Shown piece after piece: positions 9,025-17,772 of a DNA stretch of 64,000 nucleotides. Numbering within the stretch: position 1 is the stretch's first letter; every line of letters begins with the position of its first letter. This DNA is from an uncultured Prevotellaceae bacterium. Lineage in GTDB: Bacteria; Bacteroidota; Bacteroidia; Bacteroidales; Bacteroidaceae. The DNA lies in the NCBI GenBank assembly GCA_900319225.1, contig ONNV01000006.1, positions 109,274 through 173,273 of the forward strand, given 5' to 3'. The notes below the pieces were generated by a model that made no database searches, was not told the DNA's origin, and was given only the letters and a program-made list of their open reading frames with translations. The position numbers and the translations under genes were made by a program.

Positions 9025-9046
9025 ATCGGATTTATTATTGTTGCCA

Positions 9047-9054
9047 CGAAGATA
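9047..9054 (-). promoter_or_regulatory. Bacteroidales -7 element variant
   Basis: TATCTTCG on the minus strand, 22 bp upstream of the start at 9024. The TTCG ending recurs at 10192, 57983 and 60819. Confidence 0.4.
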
Positions 9055-9143
9055 TGTAAAAAAATGTTATATTTAGCCTTCGGCTGAATAAAACTGCGCC
9101 TCGGAATAAAAAAGGTTTCCTTTTTTTTTCTCTCGGCTTGTAT

Positions 9144-9151
9144 TATATTTG
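9144..9151 (+). promoter_or_regulatory. Bacteroidales -7 element
   Basis: TATATTTG, 35 bp upstream of the lipid kinase ATG at 9187. Confidence 0.55.
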
Positions 9152-9186
9152 CACGTTTTTACAAACTAACTGACCTTTTCAGGACT

Positions 9187-10083
9187 ATGCATTATTGTTT
9201 TATCATCAACAACGAACCCGGTAAAGCAGGCAACGCAGATATCATCCGTGCCGATATAGAGAAGCTTCCGGAAAAGATTGATTTTGAAATTTATCTTACA
9301 ACCGCCCAGAAAACGGCCATTGACCATGTCCGCGAATACTGCCAGGCAAACCCTGAGAAGGAGACCTGTTTTGTTGCATGCGGCGGTGACGGTACCATAA
9401 ATGAGGTTGCCACCGGAATGGTTGGAGCCAAGAACAAGCATCTGGCCGTGCTGGCTTACGGCAGCGGCAACGATTTCATAAAGTATTATGAGGGCAAGGA
9501 TTTCCGCAGCGTGGAAAATCTTGTAAACGGCACCGCCCACAAGATCGATATACTTAAGGTCGGTAAGGACCATTATTCAATAAATGTCTGCAATTTTGGA
9601 TTTGACTCCGTTGTGGCATCGACCGCAAACAAGCTGAGCCGCAAGGGCAACAAGAATCCCTACCGCTGGGGTATCGTCAAGGCCATTTTCTGCGGCCGAT
9701 TCAACCCCATCAAGGTCAGCGCCGACGGTGAGGAGCTCAATCCCGGCAAGCGTATGCTGCTGTGCACCCTGGGCAACAACAACCACGTGGGCGGCGAGTT
9801 CTTCTGCTCACCCCGCGCCAAGAATGACGACGGCCTGATTGAGGTATGCTACTGCAAGACCACCACTCTGATGGGATTCCTTGGTATGCTCAAGGTCTAT
9901 ACCCTTGGCAACCACCTGGATGACCCCAAGGTAAGCAAGCACTTCATCTACCGTCAGTCCAAGACAGTAGATGTTCACTCCGACAAGCAGATAGAACTCT
10001 GCCTGGACGGTGAAATGCTGGCCGGCACCGATTTCCACATAGAAATCCTACCCCAAGCCATCAGCTTCATCATCCCCGCATGA
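9187..10083 (+). CDS. Diacylglycerol kinase family lipid kinase (YegS/BmrU/DagK-like)
   Basis: This 298-residue protein has the DAGK catalytic core motif GGDGTINEVATGM near residues 66-78 and the downstream YGSGNDFIKYY motif, both typical of bacterial lipid kinases of the YegS/DgkB group. Such enzymes phosphorylate diacylglycerol or related lipids with ATP at the inner face of the membrane; the exact lipid here is unknown. Length matches the family. It has its own promoter-like TATATTTG. Its stop codon TGA is the first triplet of a 66-bp palindrome (10081-10146), which may serve as its terminator. Confidence 0.85.
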   Translation: MHYCFIINNEPGKAGNADIIRADIEKLPEKIDFEIYLTTAQKTAIDHVREYCQANPEKETCFVACGGDGTINEVATGMVGAKNKHLAVLAYGSGNDFIKYYEGKDFRSVENLVNGTAHKIDILKVGKDHYSINVCNFGFDSVVASTANKLSRKGNKNPYRWGIVKAIFCGRFNPIKVSADGEELNPGKRMLLCTLGNNNHVGGEFFCSPRAKNDDGLIEVCYCKTTTLMGFLGMLKVYTLGNHLDDPKVSKHFIYRQSKTVDVHSDKQIELCLDGEMLAGTDFHIEILPQAISFIIPA

Positions 10084-10146
10084 CCCAAAAGGGACAGTCC
10101 CCCTGTGCCATCGCGATGGCACAGGGGGACTGTCCCTTTCGGGTCA
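10081..10146. repeat. REP-like 66-bp palindrome, GACAGTCCCC type
   Basis: The segment from TGACCC to GGGTCA is a palindrome with one mismatch; the inner word is CTGTGCCATCG/CGATGGCACAG. It starts exactly on the lipid kinase stop codon. Confidence 0.9.
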
Positions 10147-10191
10147 TCGAAAATAAAAAGGATTCCCATTGCCCAAAATAAACCTTTTCAC

Positions 10192-10199
10192 TATCTTCG
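10192..10199 (+). promoter_or_regulatory. Bacteroidales -7 element variant
   Basis: TATCTTCG, 23 bp upstream of the ATG at 10223 and probably the promoter of the four-gene unit 10223-15558. Confidence 0.4.
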
Positions 10200-10222
10200 C
10201 ATAAACATTAACCACTACTACT

Positions 10223-10522
10223 ATGGCAAGTCGCAGACAACTAAAGAAAGACATCAGTTATGTAATAGGTGACCTCTTCACCGAATGTCTCGTATCAAAA
10301 GAGCTGATCCCCGGTACAAACAAGGATGAGGCCGATAAGATAATCGTTGAACTGCTCCGTATAGACAACGAGTTCATAACCCGCATCAGCCATACTGAGC
10401 CGGGCAATGCCAAGCAGTACTACAAAGCTCTCATCAAGGACTTCCAGTCCGGTATCACAAGTGTAGTTGACCGGATTGTCAAGCTCAAAGAGACCAAGGA
10501 GACCAAGAAGAAAAAGAGCTGA
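10223..10522 (+). CDS. Small conserved-looking protein of unknown function
   Basis: The 99-residue product is cytoplasmic and highly charged, mostly helical by composition, with a Lys-rich tail (KETKETKKKKS). No motif is recognised. It is the first gene of a tight unit: 21 bp separate it from the golvesin/amidase-like gene, which is followed by another small gene and YgiQ. Coding character is supported by its promoter-like element, position and lack of a better reading frame. Confidence 0.65.
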   Translation: MASRRQLKKDISYVIGDLFTECLVSKELIPGTNKDEADKIIVELLRIDNEFITRISHTEPGNAKQYYKALIKDFQSGITSVVDRIVKLKETKETKKKKS

Positions 10523-10543
10523 TCCCCTCTATTTCCTTTTGAC

Positions 10544-13423
10544 ATGTTCCGGCGCGCTAGAGTCATCATGGCGGCGCTGTCCGTCATATTGTCCGTCAGT
10601 CTTAATGCACAGACGGACAATGCTGCTATACGCGCACGCGTAAAGGACCATTTTGAACAGTACCAGTGCGACATAGACCTTAAGACCCTTAAGGTTGAGC
10701 GCACTGACATAAGCCGTAACGGCCGCCGTCTGGATATTTTCCTGAACCAGAATTTCAGTTACCAGCTGTTCCGTCATGAGCTGGTTGACTCCATCTACGC
10801 GGGCCTGCGCCGTGACCTGCCGTCCGACATCAGGCGTTACAGCATAGGCATCCATACCGGCGGCAAGACCATAGAGAAGCTCATACCCAACTGGGCCCGA
10901 CGTACCATGAGTCAGGACAATCTGTGGAACCAGACATTCTATGACGGCAAGCCCTGGGTAAGCAACGAGAGCAGCATCTACACCCCCAAGAAGGGCCTTA
11001 CCAACATACATATGGCCGTCACTCCCAGCCACGGTCTCTACTATGACAATGAGGACGGCATGTGGGAGTGGCAGCGCCCGCCGCTGTACTGCACCCGTGA
11101 GGACCTGCTCACACAGTCATTCGTATACCCCTACCTCATTCCCATGCTTGAGAACGCAGGTGCCGTGGTATACACCGCCCGTGAGCGTGACTGGCAGGTA
11201 AACAGCGTTACGGTAAAGAGCGGATCCGCCGGTTACAGGGAGGACGGCAAATGGTCCCGATACACAGCCGGAGGTTATTCGGCCGATTCACTCCGCATAC
11301 TCCCCGACAGCCTGCAGGTAGATACCCGCACAGCGGAGTCCGGCAACGGCCCCGGCATACAGATGTCAACTGCATTCTGGATTCCCAACATACCGGAGGA
11401 TGGTGATTATGCAGTTTACGTAACCTATCAGTCAGACTCTACCAGCATCGACGATGCCCGTTACATAGTGTTCCACACGGGTGGTTCAACCACGTTCCGC
11501 GTAAACCAGCAGATGGGCGGCGGCACATGGGTCTATCTGGGCACGTTCCATTTCAAGCAGGGACAGAACCCGCAGGGAATGGTCAGTCTGGACAACAGCA
11601 GTGAGATGCACGGTACAGTCAATGCCGATGCCGTAAGGTTTGGCGGCGGAATGGCTACCGAGGTCCGTAACAACCTCAAGCTCACCGCCCCGCGTTACAA
11701 CATGGGTGCCCGCTACTACACCAGGTATGCCGGTGCCCCCGACAGCGTCTACTGCAAATATGACGGTGAGGATGATTACCGTGAGGATATCTGGACACGC
11801 CCGTATATGGCCAACTGGTTATCGGGAGGTTCCATTTTCAATAAGGCCAATCCGGGACTGGGCGTTCCGTTGGAGCTCTATTTTGCACTCCATACCGATG
11901 CCGGCTACACATACGGTGACACCCTGTACGGATCATTGGGTATCTGCACCACTGATTTCAATGACGGTCTGCTGGGCGAAGGCCACACCCGTGACATAAG
12001 CCGTGACCTTACCGACATGGTCCTGACAGGTCTTATCCGTGACCTGGAGCCTGCCATCGGACGCGAATGGATATACCGCGGCATCTGGGACAAGAGCTAC
12101 TGTGAGAGCCGTGAGCCGCAGATACTGTCCATGCTGCTGGAACTTCTGTCACACCAGAATTTCCGTGACGTGGCTCTGGCGCTCAACCCCAACTTCCGGT
12201 TTACCGCATCCAGATCCATCTACAAGTCACTGCTCAGATACGTGAGTTTCATGCATGACCGCAGTTACGTGGTACAGCCACTGCCGGTTGACCATTTCTG
12301 CGTACGCCATACCGGCGGCCGTCTGGTTCTCTCATGGAAAGCCGTGGCCGATACGCTTGAGCCCACAGCCGTTCCCGGCGGTTACATAGTCTACACGGCC
12401 ATTGATGACAACGGATTTGACGGCGGCACGTTTACCCGCAACACCACCTACAGCATAATCCCGGAGCCTGACCACATGTACCGTTTCCGCGTGACTGCGG
12501 TAAATGAGGGCGGACAGAGCATGCCGTCCGAGACTCTTGCCGCCTACATTGCATCAGAGAGCAAGGGTACGGTCCTGGTGGTGAACGGATTCCAGCGTCT
12601 GAGCGGTCCGGAGGCAGTCATAACCGACAGCACCCAGGGATTTGACCTGACACAGGACCCCGGCGTGCAGTATATGCGCTCTCCCATATTGAGCGGAGCA
12701 CAGCAGATATTCAGTCTGGACTCGATAGACTCGGAGGAGGAGGTATCACTGGGTATGGGTGACGAGTCACTTAACGGCAGCCTGCTGGCCGGCAACACAT
12801 TTGACTATCCCGTCATTCACGGACGCTCCATCGCGGCCGCAGGATGGTCATTCGTATCATGCAGCCGCGAGGCGGTCCAGGACAGCATCATCAGTTTCAA
12901 TGATTACAAGGTGGTTGACTTGGTAATGGGATTGCAGAAGCGTTCCCTGCAGGACACCATCTGCAATAAGGATTACGCAACATTCACCCCCGCCCTGATG
13001 CGTGCCGTCAGGAACTATCTGAACCGCGGCGGCAAACTGCTGTGCAGCGGATCATATGTGGGGGCCGACATGATATCGAAACTCAAGGATGAGTCATTTA
13101 CAGCACAGGTACTGCACTACCGTTGGGAGGGTCCTCTGCCGTCACATACTGACAGCCAGATAAAGGGCATGCGCAGCAAGGCCAACATACGCCGCACAGC
13201 CAACAATGACGGTTACGGCGTAACCAAACCCGATGTATTGAGTCCTGTGGGCATAGGACAACGCATGTTCACCTACACGGACAGCGGTCTATCGGCCGGT
13301 GTAGGATTCAAGGACCGCACCTGCGCCACACTCACCCTGGGATTCCCGTTTGAGAGCGTGATCCAGACCAAGGAGCGTGACCGCATCATGAAAGCAGCAC
13401 TCAATTATTTGACTGACAAATAA
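10544..13423 (+). CDS. Secreted golvesin-domain/amidase-like protein ('xanthan lyase' type)
   Basis: This 959-residue protein has a signal peptide (ending SVSLNAQ, residue ~23). Parts of an N-acetylmuramoyl-L-alanine amidase (Amidase_3) fold can be picked out: PSHG with His163 in place of DPGHGG, MLENAGAVVYTARERD resembling the LxxxGAxVxLTRxxD strand, LHTDAG with His450, and LLELLSHQNF with Glu533. A golvesin/Xly carbohydrate-binding-like domain (about 200-370, ending NADAVRFGGG) is inserted between them. A fibronectin III domain follows (about 590-670), then a C-terminal domain of unknown type. Bacteroidetes proteins of this build are often named 'xanthan lyase', a label I do not trust. Peptidoglycan amidase activity is an inference. 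Confidence 0.7.
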   Translation: MFRRARVIMAALSVILSVSLNAQTDNAAIRARVKDHFEQYQCDIDLKTLKVERTDISRNGRRLDIFLNQNFSYQLFRHELVDSIYAGLRRDLPSDIRRYSIGIHTGGKTIEKLIPNWARRTMSQDNLWNQTFYDGKPWVSNESSIYTPKKGLTNIHMAVTPSHGLYYDNEDGMWEWQRPPLYCTREDLLTQSFVYPYLIPMLENAGAVVYTARERDWQVNSVTVKSGSAGYREDGKWSRYTAGGYSADSLRILPDSLQVDTRTAESGNGPGIQMSTAFWIPNIPEDGDYAVYVTYQSDSTSIDDARYIVFHTGGSTTFRVNQQMGGGTWVYLGTFHFKQGQNPQGMVSLDNSSEMHGTVNADAVRFGGGMATEVRNNLKLTAPRYNMGARYYTRYAGAPDSVYCKYDGEDDYREDIWTRPYMANWLSGGSIFNKANPGLGVPLELYFALHTDAGYTYGDTLYGSLGICTTDFNDGLLGEGHTRDISRDLTDMVLTGLIRDLEPAIGREWIYRGIWDKSYCESREPQILSMLLELLSHQNFRDVALALNPNFRFTASRSIYKSLLRYVSFMHDRSYVVQPLPVDHFCVRHTGGRLVLSWKAVADTLEPTAVPGGYIVYTAIDDNGFDGGTFTRNTTYSIIPEPDHMYRFRVTAVNEGGQSMPSETLAAYIASESKGTVLVVNGFQRLSGPEAVITDSTQGFDLTQDPGVQYMRSPILSGAQQIFSLDSIDSEEEVSLGMGDESLNGSLLAGNTFDYPVIHGRSIAAAGWSFVSCSREAVQDSIISFNDYKVVDLVMGLQKRSLQDTICNKDYATFTPALMRAVRNYLNRGGKLLCSGSYVGADMISKLKDESFTAQVLHYRWEGPLPSHTDSQIKGMRSKANIRRTANNDGYGVTKPDVLSPVGIGQRMFTYTDSGLSAGVGFKDRTCATLTLGFPFESVIQTKERDRIMKAALNYLTDK

Positions 13424-13435
13424 AACGCTTAAGCT

Positions 13436-13759
13436 ATGTACAACATTCAGGCAAATGAATCCGGAACACGCAGCATAAACGTGTCCGACGAGAATCTTGG
13501 AACTCTGCGCCGTTTTTCACTGCTCCAGTTCCTGGTTGACAGCAACGGCATCATCACAGAGCAGTCACTTGACAAGCTCAAGCTGACAGTACGTTCACTG
13601 CTCACCACCCCGCAGGGATCGGACAAAGCACTGCTTGACCTCTGCATTGACGTGATTTACCACCGTGACATGAAGGCTTTCGGTCTGAGGAACCTGATTG
13701 CCCTCTATGAGAAGTGGAACAAGGAGAACCCTGAAACAGAAGCTCAGCCCGCAGAGTAA
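13436..13759 (+). CDS. Small protein of unknown function
   Basis: This 107-residue cytoplasmic protein is predicted mainly helical, with an acidic tail (NPETEAQPAE). No motif is recognised. It lies 12 bp after the amidase-like gene and 2 bp before ygiQ, so it is almost certainly co-transcribed and possibly translationally coupled with YgiQ. Confidence 0.65.
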   Translation: MYNIQANESGTRSINVSDENLGTLRRFSLLQFLVDSNGIITEQSLDKLKLTVRSLLTTPQGSDKALLDLCIDVIYHRDMKAFGLRNLIALYEKWNKENPETEAQPAE

Positions 13760-13761
13760 TC

Positions 13762-15558
13762 ATGGCGCAGTGGCTGCCAACAACCAAAAAAGAGTGTGAG
13801 CGTCTGGGCTGGGACCAGTTGGACGTGATACTCTTTAGCGGCGACGCCTATGTGGACCATCCATCGTTCGGCAGCGCCGTGATAGGCCGTGTGCTTGAGT
13901 CACACGGCTACAAGGTTGCCATAATACCGCAGCCCAACTGGCAGGATGACCTGCGCGATTTCAGGAAACTGGGGGCTCCGCGCCTGTTTTTCGGCGTATC
14001 GGCCGGAGCCATGGACTCCATGGTAAACCGATACACGGCCGGCAAGCGCCTGCGTTCCGAGGATGCCTACACCCCCGACGGCCGCCACACCGGACGCCCA
14101 GAGTACCCGTCTATTGTATATACCAAGGCGCTCAAAAAGCTGTTTCCCGATGTACCTGTGGTACTGGGAGGCATCGAGGCTTCGCTGCGCCGTTTCACCC
14201 ATTATGACTATTGGCAGGACAAGCTTCTGCCCAATATCCTGGAACTTAGCGGTGCCGATTACCTGACCTACGGCATGGGCGAGAAGGTGACCATTGCCCT
14301 GGCCGATGCATTCAGCGAGGGCCGCATAGAGGATATCAAGTCCATACCTCAGGTGGCGTTCCTGAGCAAGGAAGTTCCAGGTGGCATAACTGACCAGGAC
14401 AAGGTGCTGGCATCACATGAGCAGTGCCTTGCCGATAAGCGTAGCCAGGCGGCCAATTTCCGCATCATTGAGGAGGAGTCAAACATGATCTATGCCCACC
14501 GTATCATACAGCCCACAGGCAACCGGTACGTTGTGGTCAACCCGCCCTATCCGCCGCTTACCACACAGGAGCTGGATGCCGTATATGACCTGCCCTACAC
14601 CCGTCTGCCCCATCCGCGTTACAACGGCAAACGCATCCCTGCATATGAGATGATACGCCACTCGGTGACCATACACCGCGGCTGTTACGGTGGCTGCTCG
14701 TTCTGCACCATATCGGCCCATCAGGGCAAGCAGATTGTAAGCCGCAGCAAGGAGAGTATACTCAAGGAGCTGCGCAAGATTACTGAGATGGAGGATTTCA
14801 AGGGGTACATATCGGACCTGGGAGGTCCGTCGGCCAATATGTACGGCACAGGCGGACGCAACAAGGAGCTCTGCGCCAAATGCAAACGCCCCACATGCCT
14901 CACGCCCAAGGTCTGCCCCAACCTGTGCACTGACCTGACCGCCCTTACCGCACTGTACAAGGCTGCCGATAAGGTCCCCGGCATAAAGAAGACCTGCATA
15001 GGCAGCGGTATCCGTTATGACATCCTGCAGTACCGTGACCCTGACGTAAAGGCCGACAAGTCTCATCTGGAGTATGCCCGTGAACTTATAAGCCGACATG
15101 TGAGCGGACGCCTCAAGGTGGCACCCGAGCACACATCGGACTCAGTTCTGGCACTCATGCGCAAGCCGTCATTCATGCAGTTTGAGCAGTTCAAGAAAAC
15201 ATTTGACAAAGTAAACCAGGAGTGCGGACTGCGCCAGCAGCTTATCCCCTATTTTATAAGCAGCCATCCCGGTTGCACTGAGGAGGATATGGCACAACTG
15301 GCCATATTGACCAAACGGCTCAACTTCAAGCTGGAGCAGATACAGGATTTCACGCCCACTCCCATGACCTTGAGCACCGAGATATTCTATACGGGCATCA
15401 ATCCCTACACTATGCAGCCGGTATATACCGCCCGCACCGAGCGTGACAAGCAGGCACAGCGTCAGTTCTTTTTCTGGTATGACCCTGCACAGCGTCACCG
15501 GCTCATCTCCGAGCTGCGCCGCATAGGACGTCCAGACCTTATATCAAAACTTTTCTGA
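13762..15558 (+). CDS. YgiQ family radical SAM protein
   Basis: The 598-residue product begins MAQWLPTTKKECERLGW, the typical opening of YgiQ proteins. An N-terminal cobalamin-binding-like region is followed by the radical SAM cysteine motif HRGCYGGCSFC (C-x3-C-x2-C, about residues 310-320) and later Cys pairs (CAKCKRPTC near 373). Length and motif order match the UPF0313/YgiQ family. The reaction is unknown; the 4Fe-4S cluster should cleave S-adenosylmethionine. Last gene of the unit starting at 10223. Confidence 0.92.
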   Translation: MAQWLPTTKKECERLGWDQLDVILFSGDAYVDHPSFGSAVIGRVLESHGYKVAIIPQPNWQDDLRDFRKLGAPRLFFGVSAGAMDSMVNRYTAGKRLRSEDAYTPDGRHTGRPEYPSIVYTKALKKLFPDVPVVLGGIEASLRRFTHYDYWQDKLLPNILELSGADYLTYGMGEKVTIALADAFSEGRIEDIKSIPQVAFLSKEVPGGITDQDKVLASHEQCLADKRSQAANFRIIEEESNMIYAHRIIQPTGNRYVVVNPPYPPLTTQELDAVYDLPYTRLPHPRYNGKRIPAYEMIRHSVTIHRGCYGGCSFCTISAHQGKQIVSRSKESILKELRKITEMEDFKGYISDLGGPSANMYGTGGRNKELCAKCKRPTCLTPKVCPNLCTDLTALTALYKAADKVPGIKKTCIGSGIRYDILQYRDPDVKADKSHLEYARELISRHVSGRLKVAPEHTSDSVLALMRKPSFMQFEQFKKTFDKVNQECGLRQQLIPYFISSHPGCTEEDMAQLAILTKRLNFKLEQIQDFTPTPMTLSTEIFYTGINPYTMQPVYTARTERDKQAQRQFFFWYDPAQRHRLISELRRIGRPDLISKLF

Positions 15559-15650
15559 CAACTCTTGCCCACTGTCCTTTTAACTTTTGGGATTGCCTGT
15601 TATATTCTTTACGACAACCCCGAATATTGACACAAAACAAAATAAGGACA

Positions 15651-16511
15651 ATGAAAAAGTATTTGATGGCTGCCGCTCTGATTGCAGCAGTATGCGTTTC
15701 AGTAAACGCCAAGAAAAAGGAGGTAAAAGAGGTTCTGTTCGGTGTAAAATCCGGAATCATCACCATATCATCCGATATGGGTGACATGCCCGATTTCTCA
15801 ACAATGACCGCACTGGGTGGCGGAAACATATCATTCGGTGACAGCACATTCCAGAATCTGATGAACAGTTTCAACCCCAATGATATGTCTGAGCAGATCT
15901 ATTTTGATGACTACGGCCGCAAGACCGCCAGAATAACTGTTTACGGCGACAATATCACCCGCGTAATATCTGTAGGTGACACAACCTATACCATCAACGA
16001 GAAGGAGAATACAGCTACTGCAATGCCTATATTCGGCGGCGGACGTAACGGCCGTGGCGGCGGATTCGGCGGCGGATTCGGCATGGGTGGCGTTCAGATA
16101 GGTCAGATCGGAGACATTGACTGGATGAACCTGGACAAGAAAACCATTCGCCGTAACAAGATCAAGGAGCTGGGCGAGGAGCAGGTTGCAGGCGTTACCT
16201 GCAAGAAGTACTCAATGAGCCCCAGCAACCAGATGGGATTCACACAGAACATTACAGTATGCGTATATAAAGGCATTCCTCTGTCAACCGTAACAGAGAG
16301 CGACTGGTCTACCACAAGCCAGACAGCCGTAAGCTTTATGGGCAATGCCAACTTCTCACAGTCATTCTTTACCCTGCCCGAGGGCTGCAAGGTCAGCCAG
16401 ATGAACATGGGTGGTGGATTCGGCGGTGACTTCATGATGATGGGCGGCGACTTTGGCGGATTCGGCGGCGGATTCGGTGGCGGCTTTGGCGGCGGATTCG
16501 GCGGATTCTGA
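15651..16511 (+). CDS. Exported Gly/Phe-rich protein, GLPGLI-like
   Basis: The ATG at 15651 gives a signal peptide (MKKYLMAAALIAAVCVSVNA); an ATG at 15627 in the same frame would spoil it. The 286-residue product has a central conserved-looking region (EEQVAGVTCKKYSM, resembling GLPGLI or DUF4412-type periplasmic proteins that contain a 'Gxx(C/A)xK' element). It has two Gly-rich zones, one internal (GGGFGGGFGMGG) and one C-terminal (repeated GGFGGGF). The Gly/Phe repeats suggest a flexible or surface-exposed tail. Function unknown. A clear terminator follows. Confidence 0.7.
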   Translation: MKKYLMAAALIAAVCVSVNAKKKEVKEVLFGVKSGIITISSDMGDMPDFSTMTALGGGNISFGDSTFQNLMNSFNPNDMSEQIYFDDYGRKTARITVYGDNITRVISVGDTTYTINEKENTATAMPIFGGGRNGRGGGFGGGFGMGGVQIGQIGDIDWMNLDKKTIRRNKIKELGEEQVAGVTCKKYSMSPSNQMGFTQNITVCVYKGIPLSTVTESDWSTTSQTAVSFMGNANFSQSFFTLPEGCKVSQMNMGGGFGGDFMMMGGDFGGFGGGFGGGFGGGFGGF

Positions 16512-16532
16512 TCCACACACATACTTTAGAAT

Positions 16533-16572
16533 AATAGGGCGGCTTTTATCCATAAGTCGCCCTATTGTTTTA
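16533..16572 (+). terminator. Intrinsic terminator
   Basis: AATAGGGCGGCTT (16533-16545) pairs with AAGTCGCCCTATT (16554-16566) and is followed by GTTTTAT. It ends the Gly-rich gene. Confidence 0.8.
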
Positions 16573-16578
16573 TGGGGG

Positions 16579-16742
16579 TAAAAAAAATAAATGGCAGCCA
16601 ACCTTACAAGACTGCCATTTATCCGGGGTCCATGCATCATGAGTTATGAAAAGGAAAGAACTCAGGATACATTTGCGGACACCTTTTCATTCCAACATTG
16701 CCTTTACAACCAGAAATGTCGTCACGACAGCTCATGATTGCA
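16579..16742 (-). ncRNA. Candidate small RNA with three-way junction and intrinsic terminator
   Basis: No gene fits this stretch, but the minus strand has the parts of a small RNA gene. A GATATTTG element at 16746-16753 resembles the Bacteroidales -7 box. A 12-bp closing stem follows (CTCATGAT..GCAT 16731-16744 with ATGCATCATGAG 16632-16643, one bulge). It encloses a short hairpin (TGTCG/CGACA, 16717-16729) and a 9-bp hairpin (ATGAAAAGG 16646-16654 with CCTTTTCAT 16682-16690). The 3' end is a textbook terminator: a 9-bp stem (16589-16597/16612-16620) followed on the minus strand by ATTTTTTTT. Length would be about 160 nt. I cannot assign it to a known RNA family. Confidence 0.55.
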
Positions 16743-16745
16743 TTG

Positions 16746-16753
16746 CAAATATC
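16746..16753 (-). promoter_or_regulatory. -7-like element for the candidate small RNA
   Basis: GATATTTG on the minus strand, one base off TAnnTTTG, placed a few bases before the closing stem of the RNA. Confidence 0.35.
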
Positions 16754-16793
16754 GGGATAAGGCTTGGAACATATATATCCAAAAAACAAATAA

Positions 16794-16850
16794 AGTTGTC
16801 AAAATTGAAACAACTGTGGTAAGAAAGTCTTAACTTAGTTGTCAATTTTG
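16794..16850. promoter_or_regulatory. Candidate operator upstream of the AraC-type gene
   Basis: A 22-bp dyad (AGTTGT-N10-ACAACT, 16794-16815) and a second AGTTGTCAA at 16837-16845, 43 bp apart, share the core AGTTGTCAA(A/T)(A/T)TTGAAA. This could be an autoregulatory site. Confidence 0.4.
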
Positions 16851-16860
16851 AAATGAATAT

Positions 16861-17772
16861 ATGAAGAGATACAGTATCAAGGAATTGACCGGAATGCCTC
16901 AGGACAGAAACCAGCTGTACAATTACAAGGATCAGGTCGCAGTGATCAGTCCGCAGTTCTATGGTCTTGAAGCCGCCGGCGAGCTGTTTGCAATTGACGC
17001 ATTTGCAGTAGGATACATCATTAAGGGATACAGTATCACGGATTTCAACACAGACACATACCATCTTGTACCGGGCAACCTTTTCATACTGGCGCCCACC
17101 CACTCCTGCCGTATAATTGAGTGCAGCCGGGATTATACGGTACGTATCCTGCTTCTGGACTCAAACGGTCATAATCTGTCCGTACACCTTAACTATCTTG
17201 TCAAATCTGAAAGATGGACCCAGACATATTTCCATCCGGTACTAAAACTCTCTGCAGATGAAGCAATAACTATGAGAAACTGCCTGGAACGTATAGTTGA
17301 GCAGATAGCCCGTGAGGATTGTCCCAACCGCATTCCGTTCATAAGGCTTGCTACCGTTTGGCATCATGTTGAGTTGGACAACATCATGCAAATCCACATG
17401 AAAGAGATTACCGATAACGGAAAGCCGCTTACCCGCCAGCAGGCATTGGGCAGAGAACTGTACATACTTATCGTTAACAACTACCGCAAGGAGCATCAGG
17501 TCCGGTTCTACTCTGAGAAGATGTGCCTCACCCCGCAGTATCTCAATCAGATAGCCACACAGATATTCGGCAAGACACTGAGCGCCATCATAACAGACCT
17601 GCTGTTCTCAACTGCACGTTCCATGCTGTTGTCATCGGACATAACCATTCAGGAGGTATCTGATGAACTGAATTTTGCTGACCAGTCTGCGTTCAGCAAG
17701 TTCATAAAGAAGATTAGCGGAGTAAGCCCAAGCAAACTCCGCAAATCAAATCCACACCAGGAGATTATCTGA
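16861..17772 (+). CDS. AraC family transcriptional regulator
   Basis: This 303-residue protein has an N-terminal sensing domain with cupin-like content (YHLVPGNLFILAPTHSCRI, about residues 60-80). The C-terminal double helix-turn-helix of AraC/XylS type (about 200-300) shows FYSEKMCLTPQYLNQI for the first helix-turn-helix and ITIQEVSDELNFADQSAFSKFIKKISG for the second. A repeated dyad upstream may be its operator. Its 3' end overlaps the convergent barrel gene by 8 bp. The effector is unknown. Confidence 0.9.
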   Translation: MKRYSIKELTGMPQDRNQLYNYKDQVAVISPQFYGLEAAGELFAIDAFAVGYIIKGYSITDFNTDTYHLVPGNLFILAPTHSCRIIECSRDYTVRILLLDSNGHNLSVHLNYLVKSERWTQTYFHPVLKLSADEAITMRNCLERIVEQIAREDCPNRIPFIRLATVWHHVELDNIMQIHMKEITDNGKPLTRQQALGRELYILIVNNYRKEHQVRFYSEKMCLTPQYLNQIATQIFGKTLSAIITDLLFSTARSMLLSSDITIQEVSDELNFADQSAFSKFIKKISGVSPSKLRKSNPHQEII

